Of a stretch of DNA of 64,000 nt, positions 36,724 to 45,017 are shown piece after piece. Each line of letters opens with the position of its first letter. The stretch's first letter is position 1. The notes under the pieces were generated by a model, which did no database searches, was not told where the DNA came from, and saw nothing but the letters and a program-made list of their open reading frames with translations. The DNA comes from Mucilaginibacter hurinus (GTDB taxonomy: Bacteria; Bacteroidota; Bacteroidia; Sphingobacteriales; Sphingobacteriaceae): positions 124,001-188,000 of the forward strand of contig NZ_QGDC01000004.1 of NCBI RefSeq assembly GCF_003324525.1. Reading direction: 5' to 3'. Position numbers and translations under genes: made by a program.

Positions 36724-38670
36724 TTATTTAACAGGTTCTATACGTGCCACCCAACCACCATCTTCCACCATTTTTATGTCTATAACTTCGCCAGCGCTTA
36801 TTGGCATAACCATCCGCTTAAAGTCCATTGCCTGTATATCAGCGTTAATCCCGTCTTTTATAAACGTTATTTGATACTTTACCGCTTTTTTTAAGAAATC
36901 CGTTTTAATACTAAGCGTGCGCGATTTACTATTCGTCATAGCACCTACAAACCATTTGTCATCCTTCCTTTTAGCAGTAACAATGTACTCACCGGCTTGC
37001 CCTTCAAGCACACGCGTTTCATCCCAAGTTACCGGAATCTGTGTAATAAATTTGGTAGTCTCGGCCTCGCGCAAGTAATTAAACGGATTGTCGGCCAACA
37101 TTTGCAGTCCGCTTTCAAACACTACGTACATAGCCAAAATGTGAGCACGGGTACCTATACTCATTACATTGGGCCAAATTTTATTACGGTGATCTTTAGG
37201 ATGTGCTGATAACATTGCTCCCGGAGTATAATCCATGGCACCTACAGCATTACGTAAAAACGGGAGGTATAAATTATTGTCGGGCGTTGCAAAACTGCTG
37301 AAGATGTTTTGCTCCATGCCTACCACCCCTTCGTACGACAATACGTTAGGGTAAGCTACTTCCAGCCCAGCCGGTTTAAACGCCCCGTGAAAATCAACCA
37401 GTATGTTGTGTTTAGCAGCCTCTTTAGCAACCCGTGTATAGTAGTTTACCATCCATTGATCGCTGCGGTCCATAAAATCTATTTTCACACCAGCTATGCC
37501 CCATTTTTTAAGCGTTTCAAATACGTTAAAGTTATTTTCAACAGCCAGCCAGGTAAACCATAGTATAATTTTCACGTTTTTTTGTTTGCCATAGGCAATA
37601 AGTTCCTGTAAGTTTATGGTAGGGTTAGGCTCAAAGGGATTCATGGTGGTTTTAGCCCAGCCTTCGTCCATAATGATATAAGGGATACCGAACTTTGAGG
37701 CGAAATCAATATAATATTTATAGGTATCCTGGTTATAGCCAGATTTAAAATCAACGCCGTATACATGCGCGTTATGCCACCACTCCCACGTCACCTGGCC
37801 GGGTTTGATCCAGCGTGTGTCTTGTAACTGGTTAGGCGTAGACAGGTTGTACACCATCTGGTTTTCTACTAATTTAGCATCGTCGGCGGTTATAACCATA
37901 AACCGCCATGGAAAAGTGCGCGTGCCGGCGGTTTTAGCAATATAGTCTGCCTCTTTAACTACCTTTAAATTCCTGTCGCCATTGGGTGCGTACGCTAACG
38001 GTAATTTCGCAAAAGTTGCATTTACAGCTTTGTCACCAGTTGGTTTAATAAAAAGGCACGGATAATCATATAAGTCGGCCTCAGATAGTAAAACTTTATA
38101 TTTCCTATTATCAAACAAAACAGGCAGCGGAGACATCCTGTCTGTACGCATCGCTTTCAGGTCGCCGCGCGTATAGCGTATTTCGTAGTTAGAAAAACTC
38201 TCTGTTTCCTGGTAAGAGGCTTCTACTGCCGCATCAAAATTAAGATGAACATCTTCACTGTTTACCTCGATCGAATCCTTTTTTGCGGTGATAAACCGGT
38301 AAGCAATGCCATTATTATATGCTCTAAACTCAACGCTGAATTCATTTTTGAAATCCATGCGCAATAAGTTATAATGGTTAACTACTGTGCTGTTTTTTAG
38401 CGGTACAACCGGTTTTGACGTTGTGTTTACGGCAGAAAATATCTTTTTAATAAGTTTCGGATTTTCGCCTAACCTGCCCTTATTAATATTGAGCTGCAGG
38501 TATGAATTGCTCAACAGCGGATACCCGTTAAATGTAACCGAGTAAACTATCTTCTTGTTCAAATCGATACTTACCTTGATGCGCTTATCAGGCGAGAGTA
38601 AGTCTATCGGTGTGCTGAAAAGCGGCACACTAACTCCTAGCAATAAACAAGTTATAAGTATCTTTTTCAT
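36724..38670 (-). CDS. GH97 family glycosidase, retaining type (alpha-galactosidase-like)
   Basis: A 648-residue exported enzyme (signal ending FSTPI). GH97 has an N-terminal beta-sandwich, a central TIM barrel and a C-terminal beta domain. The barrel shows PGQVTWEWWHN, YIIMDEGWAK, GVKIDFMDRSDQ and NVLSYEGVVGMEQN. The Asp at about residue 398 in KIDF is at the place of the nucleophile in retaining GH97 alpha-galactosidases, with Glu at about 447 as acid/base candidate; inverting SusB-like alpha-glucosidases lack this Asp. So an alpha-galactosidase or related retaining activity is favoured. It starts 7 bases after the GH92 gene ends. Confidence 0.88.
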   Translation of the reverse strand: MKKILITCLLLGVSVPLFSTPIDLLSPDKRIKVSIDLNKKIVYSVTFNGYPLLSNSYLQLNINKGRLGENPKLIKKIFSAVNTTSKPVVPLKNSTVVNHYNLLRMDFKNEFSVEFRAYNNGIAYRFITAKKDSIEVNSEDVHLNFDAAVEASYQETESFSNYEIRYTRGDLKAMRTDRMSPLPVLFDNRKYKVLLSEADLYDYPCLFIKPTGDKAVNATFAKLPLAYAPNGDRNLKVVKEADYIAKTAGTRTFPWRFMVITADDAKLVENQMVYNLSTPNQLQDTRWIKPGQVTWEWWHNAHVYGVDFKSGYNQDTYKYYIDFASKFGIPYIIMDEGWAKTTMNPFEPNPTINLQELIAYGKQKNVKIILWFTWLAVENNFNVFETLKKWGIAGVKIDFMDRSDQWMVNYYTRVAKEAAKHNILVDFHGAFKPAGLEVAYPNVLSYEGVVGMEQNIFSSFATPDNNLYLPFLRNAVGAMDYTPGAMLSAHPKDHRNKIWPNVMSIGTRAHILAMYVVFESGLQMLADNPFNYLREAETTKFITQIPVTWDETRVLEGQAGEYIVTAKRKDDKWFVGAMTNSKSRTLSIKTDFLKKAVKYQITFIKDGINADIQAMDFKRMVMPISAGEVIDIKMVEDGGWVARIEPVK

Positions 38671-38677
38671 CTTTGAA

Positions 38678-40999
38678 TTATTTGGTTACGCCCCACGTTT
38701 TTGACGGTTTGGGCCCCATGGTTAATTCCAGGTAGCCGCCTGCTGCAATATCGCTGTAATCAATATAGCATTTTTTATAAGGTTTGCCGTTAAGACGTGC
38801 GCTTTGGATGTATACGTTTTTAGCCGAGTTGTTTTTAGCCGCTATGGTGAAAGTTTCACCTTTAGCATACTCTTTATCCAACTTATATACGGTTTTATCA
38901 AAAGATGGGCTGGTTATTTCCTGCCTGGTATCGCCCGGACAGATTGGATGAATTCCGCTTGCGGCCAGTACATACCAGGCCGACATTTGGCCAACATCTT
39001 CATTACCCACTAAGCCTTCTACCGAATTTTTATAGGCCCTGCGTGTTATTTCACGCGTCCATTTTTGCGTATCCCATGGCGCGCCTAACCTGTTAAACAA
39101 GAACGGCACCTGGTGAACCGGCTCATTAGCGTGATTGTAAAAATCGTTCCACATCATGTTATCGGGCGTTTTGTTAAACATCCAATTCATATCGGCTATC
39201 ATTTTCTTATTTCCACCAATTAACTTGGCTAAACCAGCAACATCATGAGGTACAAACCAGCCCTGTTGCAGGGGGTTGGTTTCCATACAACCGTACCATT
39301 GCTTAAGTCGGCCCGAATCAGGCCACGCGGTCCAGTTACCTGCTTTATCTTTTACCCTAAACCAAGCCTTCTCCACATCCCATATGTTATGATACGCCTG
39401 TCCGCGTTTGTTGTACTTTTCGTAGTCGGCGGTTTTGCCAAGTGCTTTGGCCATAGCAGCCACGCACCAGTCGGTATAGGCATACTCCAATGTATGGGCA
39501 ATACCAAAACCTTCACCTTCGGCTGTATAACCCTTTTCGCCATTGCCAAACTTTTCAACCGAGTTAACCGACATATCGTAGGCTTTCTTAACATCGTAAT
39601 TACGGATACCCTTAGCATAAGCGTCAGCTATCATAGATACAGCAGGGTTACCAAGCATACATCCGCTGTATGAATTCAAAAATTCCCAGCGCTCTAAATA
39701 ATTTTTGCCCTTCTCATCCCCCAGCGTTACCAGTGAGTTAATCATATCATTTACAAGCGATGGGTTAATAATGGTTTGCAGCGGCATCTGACTACGAAAC
39801 ACATCCCATCCGCTAAAAATGGTACGTTTTTGAAATCCGTTTGGCTTATGGGGTTTATTATCTCCGCCGTTGTAATGCCCGTCTACGTCACTAACAATAC
39901 GCGGATCAATCATTGTGTGATAAAGCGCGGTATAAAACACGGTTTTTTGATCCTTCGTTCCGCCGGTTACAGTTACTTTTGACAGGGCGTCATTCCATAA
40001 CTTTACAGCTTGTTTATGCACACCGTCAAAATCCCAATCAGGTATTTCAGCTTCAAGGTTATTTTTAGCACCGTCCATGCTTACAAAAGATATACCCGTT
40101 TTTAACAGCACCTGCTCATTGGCATGCGTTGCAAACCCGGTGTAAAAACCTAAATGCTTACCCTCTTTTTCTTTTACATTGGGCAACACGTCGGCAATTG
40201 AAATTAAGTGCTGATACTCTTTACTTTCAATAGCTTCGCGTTTGCGATTTTGACCTTCAGGAATATTAGCGCTCCAAACTCCGTAGCTGGTAAGCGGCCG
40301 ATTAAATTTTGTATAAAAGTAAACCGTATAATCGCCATTGCCGTCACTATTTCCCCAACCGCCTCCATCAGGCGTGCATTTCATCCAGCCTTGTATGGTG
40401 TAATCGTCAACCACTTTAACATATTGCAAAGTTGAAGTTCCGCCTACCCTGCGGGCAAGATCGATTTGAATGCGTGCATCTTGATGTTCAGGAAAAGTAA
40501 ATCGCATAATGCCGCTATGTGGAGCTGCGGTCATTTCAGCCTTAACTTTGTACTTGTTCAGGAAAACGGAATAGTAGCCTGCAGTAGCTTTTTCACTCTT
40601 TTTATAATAAGTTGACCGGTATCCCAATTCAGGATTGCTTAATTGCCCTGAAAAGGTGTTAAGCTTGCCTGTAGTTGGCATAACTAAAAAATTACCCAAA
40701 TCACCAAACCAGCCAATGCCGCTCATTTGTGTAAAGGCAAATCCTTCGATACTGGTATGCTCGTAGCTATAGCCCGAGCCGTTATCGCCGCCTGTTATGG
40801 TATTCGGATTTACCTGCACCATGCCATAAGGCGTTGTAGCACCCGGAAATGTTTTTCCTAAGCCATGATATACACCTGCATCGGCAGTACTTGTACTGGC
40901 CCCAATGAAAGGATTTACATAGTCAGCAAGCGTTTGAGCGTTTAATTGTCCGCTTATTAAAAAAGAGGCAGCTACAGCCAGTACGTGTTTTTTTATCAT
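38678..40999 (-). CDS. GH92 family alpha-mannosidase (second copy)
   Basis: A 773-residue exported GH92 enzyme (signal ending LNAQT). It starts DYVNPFIGASTSTADAG and has GLGKTFPGATTPYGMVQVNP, LYHTMIDPRI, FSGWDVFRSQMPL, the general-acid segment NHANEPVHQVPFLFNRLG and the base segment GNEDVGQMSAWYVLAASG, all canonical for GH92. It differs clearly in sequence from the GH92 at 17478-19694, so the two are paralogues of different subgroups rather than a recent duplication. It lies 105 bases downstream of GH38 and 7 bases upstream of GH97 in one operon. Expected to remove alpha-linked mannose from oligosaccharides in the periplasm or at the surface. Confidence 0.94.
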   Translation of the reverse strand: MIKKHVLAVAASFLISGQLNAQTLADYVNPFIGASTSTADAGVYHGLGKTFPGATTPYGMVQVNPNTITGGDNGSGYSYEHTSIEGFAFTQMSGIGWFGDLGNFLVMPTTGKLNTFSGQLSNPELGYRSTYYKKSEKATAGYYSVFLNKYKVKAEMTAAPHSGIMRFTFPEHQDARIQIDLARRVGGTSTLQYVKVVDDYTIQGWMKCTPDGGGWGNSDGNGDYTVYFYTKFNRPLTSYGVWSANIPEGQNRKREAIESKEYQHLISIADVLPNVKEKEGKHLGFYTGFATHANEQVLLKTGISFVSMDGAKNNLEAEIPDWDFDGVHKQAVKLWNDALSKVTVTGGTKDQKTVFYTALYHTMIDPRIVSDVDGHYNGGDNKPHKPNGFQKRTIFSGWDVFRSQMPLQTIINPSLVNDMINSLVTLGDEKGKNYLERWEFLNSYSGCMLGNPAVSMIADAYAKGIRNYDVKKAYDMSVNSVEKFGNGEKGYTAEGEGFGIAHTLEYAYTDWCVAAMAKALGKTADYEKYNKRGQAYHNIWDVEKAWFRVKDKAGNWTAWPDSGRLKQWYGCMETNPLQQGWFVPHDVAGLAKLIGGNKKMIADMNWMFNKTPDNMMWNDFYNHANEPVHQVPFLFNRLGAPWDTQKWTREITRRAYKNSVEGLVGNEDVGQMSAWYVLAASGIHPICPGDTRQEITSPSFDKTVYKLDKEYAKGETFTIAAKNNSAKNVYIQSARLNGKPYKKCYIDYSDIAAGGYLELTMGPKPSKTWGVTK

Positions 41000-41104
41000 T
41001 TTATTGGTTAGTAATTGCAGATAAACCTGAAGCCCTTAGCTTTTGCATATCAATGATACAAATTATCTACCTGCCAAGTTATATTTTTATTTTTTTATGT
41101 ATTG

Positions 41105-43705
41105 CTAATTAGATTTAGCAGCATTAATAAATTTAATGGTACGCACACCAAAACGTGTCGCCGAAACCATTACAGACGCGTTCCCCCTGGCGTTTTTAGT
41201 AACCTGCAGGGTTTCTTTTTTATCGCCATTCAATTCTACCATTTCCACTTTATCGGCACTGAAGTTGAAAGATAGTTTGCGTGCAAGGTTATCGCCCTCG
41301 GCATTAAATAACCGTACCAACATATCATCTCCCTCAAACGTAACCGACGATACCTCGTAACCTTCGCCTTGTACATGAATAAGCGACTTTCCGCTGTCAT
41401 TTACACCCGCATTACTTTGCACCGCTACTAAAGGCTCATTCCATTTCACACTTTCACTCCATATGCCCGCTTTGTCCCATTTGCCTGCATGCGGTACTAA
41501 TGCATAATTTACAACGGTTGGGCCGTCAATTTTGTAGTTACGCCCCCACAGACCAACGCCCGAATACTGCAGCGTAAGCCCCAGCGGATGGTCCCCACCA
41601 TGTGCGTAGTTGGTAGTATGGTCGGTGAATAAGGCCATGCCGTAAGTATTGTCCTTATCAGTAACATCAACCCAGTTAAGCAACACGTTATGTTTTATTT
41701 TATCCCAGTCGGTAAAAAAGGTGTTGGTTAAACGGCTTTCTGTAACGTCATACGGCGCGTTCTTGTAAACCTTCTGTCCCTGTAAGTTAAGCGGGAATAG
41801 TGCCATCAGCTTTTCCTTATCGTTATAAAAACCTTTGCGGTTATCATCCGCCTTATACGTTCCGGGTGCGGTGGGCTCACCAATTTCAGGATTGCCGCTG
41901 TAATTTATTTTTACTTGCAGGTCAATTTTCTTTTCACCCTGTATAACAGTAAGCGTTTGGGTGAATTTGTGGTTGCCAATGCTACCTTTTATCTGCAGCT
42001 TTGAACAGTAAGGACCATTATCCAAAATGGTTACCTCAGCTGGCTTATCCTGGCTTGATAAAAAGCCTCCCTCTTTGCTGAAATTGCCCCTAAGTTCATT
42101 AAAGCCGCGTACGTTAGCTTTGTCAACAAATTCCTTATTACTTAATTTTTTGGCCACCAGGCTTTCGATATTACCACCTTTTGCGGGGTTGATGATAATA
42201 GTATATAAATCGCTCTCAATTTTGTACTTGCCATTGGCTTGTTTGGTGACCATAGTACTTTTAACTGCAGAAGGGGTTTTCACAGATTCCCTGAAATAGG
42301 TATTATACCCCATTGCAGGCACGGTAGCCTTAAATATAACATGTGGCGTAGCGTCAGCTGTATCACGTATAACCTGTCCTGTAACAACTTCTGTATTGCT
42401 TACCATTTTCACCGGCCCGCTACCTGTATAACCAGGCATGGGCACGCTCACCCAGCCGGTACGTGCAACGCCTAACGTGTTGTATACCCGCACCGTGTTC
42501 ATCTTCGCCTGCGTGGTACTTATATGCATTGTACTGTCTGCCACGCGGTTAGTGATACCTGTCCATTTCACCACCTTGTCGGCCCAGGTATTACCTTTGC
42601 GGCCATTGTAAGGCACTATCCAGCAGTCGTGATGTTGCGAAAGCATCAATCCGCGCCACGCGTCTGTAAAACCGTCCTCGGGCCAGGGGGCATTGTTATA
42701 TACTTTATTTATAGCGGCAATTTTTTCAGCCATAATTATTTTATTCTCTGCTACGCGCACCTCCTGTGCCAGCTTTTGCAGCACCTGCGCTCCCCAAACT
42801 AAACTCACCAGTACATCTTCCTGGCTGAAATTCCAGTCCTGCGAAGGCTTTTTTACAGCCACGTTTTCAAAATAATTTCGCCAGGTTGTATACTCGGTTG
42901 GTTGGTAAGATTTTTCGCCCTTGCCAAGGTATAAACCATTTTTCCATCCGGCATCCTGCAGTGTCATACCTATCGGATGTTCCATACCATAAGCAAACGC
43001 ATCATTAATGTAATCGTGATGATTGTAAAATGCGTTGGTTTGCCAGGTTGAACCGGGAAGCAATTTTTCGGTCGCGTAACGCGGAGATGTAGGAAGTTTA
43101 GTACCGTCGGGCCCTACCCAATTAATTAATTCGCCGCCAAATGGTGCTACATAGCCACCCCAACAGGTATTTGGATTTTTTAATGAAGCGTGGGTAAAAC
43201 CAAATGATTTAAGTATCTGCGGCAGTGCGCTGGTAAAACAAGGCTCTTCTGACGAATATGTGGTAAACCGCACGGTCGGGAAATGCTCGTTCACCATCTT
43301 AATACCGTACTTAAACTGGCGTATGATGCTCTCGCCGGATATGTTATAGTTGTAGGCCTGCGCGTAACCCGGATTCACATATTCTATACGCATTGTTTTA
43401 GAAGATTGATCTTCTATCAGTGCCTTAAGTTCGTTATAAGCGTCCGGGTCTTTTTTCCTGGTATCGGCCCATGTTTCAGGTTCTATCTCAAGGTTCATCT
43501 TCCATTGCGGATGTTGCTTTACAAGATCAACCATAAAGCGTGTATACCAATCGGGATAGTGTCCCCATATCCCACCGTGATAGCCATCAATAAAGTATGC
43601 TTTTTTTTGCTGGCCGGATGCGGTACCAGTAAATAGCGCGAGTGCGAGTATGGTAGCGCATGCCGTTTTAGGGAATGTAAACACCCCTGCAATCTTAAAT
43701 CTCAT
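41105..43705 (-). CDS. GH38 family alpha-mannosidase-like enzyme, exported
   Basis: An 866-residue protein with a signal peptide (ending TASGQ). It begins the catalytic domain with YFIDGYHGGIWGHYPDWYTR and KMNLEIEPETW and continues with the NCWGGY-like and DGFTDAWRGLMLSQHHDCW regions, as in bacterial GH38 proteins; the second half is beta-rich (GH38 C-terminal domain). GH38 enzymes are zinc-dependent retaining alpha-mannosidases. The canonical zinc motif with two early histidines is altered to GYHGGIWGH, so activity should be tested. It is the first gene of the five-gene glycosidase/esterase operon and has a strong promoter at 43747-43775. Confidence 0.8.
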   Translation of the reverse strand: MRFKIAGVFTFPKTACATILALALFTGTASGQQKKAYFIDGYHGGIWGHYPDWYTRFMVDLVKQHPQWKMNLEIEPETWADTRKKDPDAYNELKALIEDQSSKTMRIEYVNPGYAQAYNYNISGESIIRQFKYGIKMVNEHFPTVRFTTYSSEEPCFTSALPQILKSFGFTHASLKNPNTCWGGYVAPFGGELINWVGPDGTKLPTSPRYATEKLLPGSTWQTNAFYNHHDYINDAFAYGMEHPIGMTLQDAGWKNGLYLGKGEKSYQPTEYTTWRNYFENVAVKKPSQDWNFSQEDVLVSLVWGAQVLQKLAQEVRVAENKIIMAEKIAAINKVYNNAPWPEDGFTDAWRGLMLSQHHDCWIVPYNGRKGNTWADKVVKWTGITNRVADSTMHISTTQAKMNTVRVYNTLGVARTGWVSVPMPGYTGSGPVKMVSNTEVVTGQVIRDTADATPHVIFKATVPAMGYNTYFRESVKTPSAVKSTMVTKQANGKYKIESDLYTIIINPAKGGNIESLVAKKLSNKEFVDKANVRGFNELRGNFSKEGGFLSSQDKPAEVTILDNGPYCSKLQIKGSIGNHKFTQTLTVIQGEKKIDLQVKINYSGNPEIGEPTAPGTYKADDNRKGFYNDKEKLMALFPLNLQGQKVYKNAPYDVTESRLTNTFFTDWDKIKHNVLLNWVDVTDKDNTYGMALFTDHTTNYAHGGDHPLGLTLQYSGVGLWGRNYKIDGPTVVNYALVPHAGKWDKAGIWSESVKWNEPLVAVQSNAGVNDSGKSLIHVQGEGYEVSSVTFEGDDMLVRLFNAEGDNLARKLSFNFSADKVEMVELNGDKKETLQVTKNARGNASVMVSATRFGVRTIKFINAAKSN

Positions 43706-43724
43706 AAAATGTCAAACTGGTTAA

Positions 43725-43736
43725 ATGTTGCAACAT
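43725..43736. promoter_or_regulatory. Palindromic operator candidate in the GH38 leader
   Basis: ATGTTGCAACAT is a perfect 12-bp palindrome centred about 12 bases downstream of the predicted transcript start and 20 bases before the GH38 start codon, where a bound repressor would block initiation. A second symmetric sequence, AACGG-T-CCGTT, lies at 43827-43837, above the promoter. Confidence 0.5.
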
Positions 43737-43746
43737 CAACAGGCCG

Positions 43747-43775
43747 CAAATATATCGAATAAATTGTTTTAGCAA
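43747..43775 (-). promoter_or_regulatory. Bacteroidetes-type promoter of the GH38 operon
   Basis: On the minus strand TTG (43773-43775), 18 bases, then TATATTTG (43747-43754), an exact -7 consensus. Predicted transcript start near 43742; leader about 37 bases. Confidence 0.75.
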
Positions 43776-43862
43776 TTCTCTATCTAAAATTTTACATCAG
43801 TTGTAACCACGCAAAAACTATTTGCAAACGGTCCGTTAAACTTTGTTTACTACTATTGAATA

Positions 43863-44804
43863 TTACAGCAGCTTAGGCGTGCCCGATGTGTTGCCAAATC
43901 GATAGTTAAGGGTAACTTCATGTATGGCATTGTTAGCTACAACAAGCCCTGATGATGCACCACTAAACTGGTAGCTGTAACCTAGCCGCACTGAGCTGAA
44001 GTTGAACGATACGATACCTGCAAACTGGCTGCCGTCCCCGTCACGAAGATAATTTGCGCCCAGCCCTAACATTTCTTTTAAATAAAAGGTACCTGATACG
44101 TTGACCCGTACCGGCAGACTGTTGGTTACCGCTATAAGGGTTGCGGGTTTAAATTTTACATCTTCATTTAACGTTGCCAGGTACGCCCCCGTTAAATAAT
44201 AAGTACTGCGGAAATTGGTGTTATTGTTATCTGTTTCTGAACTGCCAAGTTGGTTTATGGTAAGCGTTGGCAGGGATAAGCCTATGTAATACTTACTGCT
44301 GTAAAACATCACACCGAAACCCAAATTAGGCCGCGTCTCCCGCACATCATACGGAAAGGTTGGATCGGCGTAGGGAGACAGGCTCGTGTTATCTACAACA
44401 AAGCGGCGTACTCCCGCGTTTAGTGAAACTGCCAGAAAATTTTGGGTGGTTAGCTGAACTGACTTAGCAAAAAAGAGGTTTACATCAGTAAGATTTTGAT
44501 TACCGATACCGTCATTTTTCACAATTGCACCAATTGTTCCGCCGATTGATTCGACAGGAAGGTTAGCATTAAATAATACAGTTGTTGGCGCTCCTGGAAT
44601 TCCGGTAAATTGTTTGCGGACAACCGTGTTTAACGATCCGGCCTTATCCAGCAGCGAATAAGCCGCGTTAACCGGTGTCAGGTTATCCATATATTGGGAA
44701 TAATCTGAATTGATTTGTGCGTTTGCCGTATTGTTAAATAATAATATTACTACACTGGCTGTTGTAATAATTTTAGCGTATTGCTTGCTTAAAAAAGGTT
44801 TCAT
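43863..44804 (-). CDS. PorP/SprF family outer-membrane protein
   Basis: A 313-residue protein with signal peptide (ending NTANAQ). It has the family opening QINSDYSQYMDNLTPVNAAY, RKQFTGIPGAPTTVLFNANL, and strand pairs such as LNFGVMFYSSKYYIGLSLPTL read as beta-barrel strands, ending in EVTLNYRFG. PorP/SprF proteins anchor type IX-secreted surface proteins and are normally found beside a large adhesin-like partner. None is adjacent here: the flanks are the GH38 operon and a TonB receptor. Family call is firm; the partner is unknown. Confidence 0.9.
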   Translation of the reverse strand: MKPFLSKQYAKIITTASVVILLFNNTANAQINSDYSQYMDNLTPVNAAYSLLDKAGSLNTVVRKQFTGIPGAPTTVLFNANLPVESIGGTIGAIVKNDGIGNQNLTDVNLFFAKSVQLTTQNFLAVSLNAGVRRFVVDNTSLSPYADPTFPYDVRETRPNLGFGVMFYSSKYYIGLSLPTLTINQLGSSETDNNNTNFRSTYYLTGAYLATLNEDVKFKPATLIAVTNSLPVRVNVSGTFYLKEMLGLGANYLRDGDGSQFAGIVSFNFSSVRLGYSYQFSGASSGLVVANNAIHEVTLNYRFGNTSGTPKLL

Positions 44805-44961
44805 TAACCGGAAAGTAATATTTTGCCCTAAGATACTAAATTCTCCGTGTTACACTTACCTTTTTTATTAGACCCGGTTCTGCGGGGCGCCGCTACTGAT
44901 AGATTGTAAATGGCCCAACCTGCTTCTTAGCTACTATTGTTTATAAATGCAATCAGGGAAA

Positions 44962-44988
44962 ACAAAAAAGCAGGACATGCGTCCTGCT
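44962..44988 (-). terminator. Intrinsic terminator of the TonB receptor gene
   Basis: AGCAGGAC-ATGC-GTCCTGCT (44969-44988) forms an 8-bp stem with a 4-base loop. On the minus strand it is followed by a run of T (44963-44968), 30 bases after the receptor stop codon. Confidence 0.88.
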
Positions 44989-45017
44989 ACTAATGTATGA
45001 AATATTGTGATGGTTGC

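Noticed and set aside
39245..39673. 142-residue plus-strand ORF
   Set aside because: Shadow of the GH92 gene on the minus strand; no family features.
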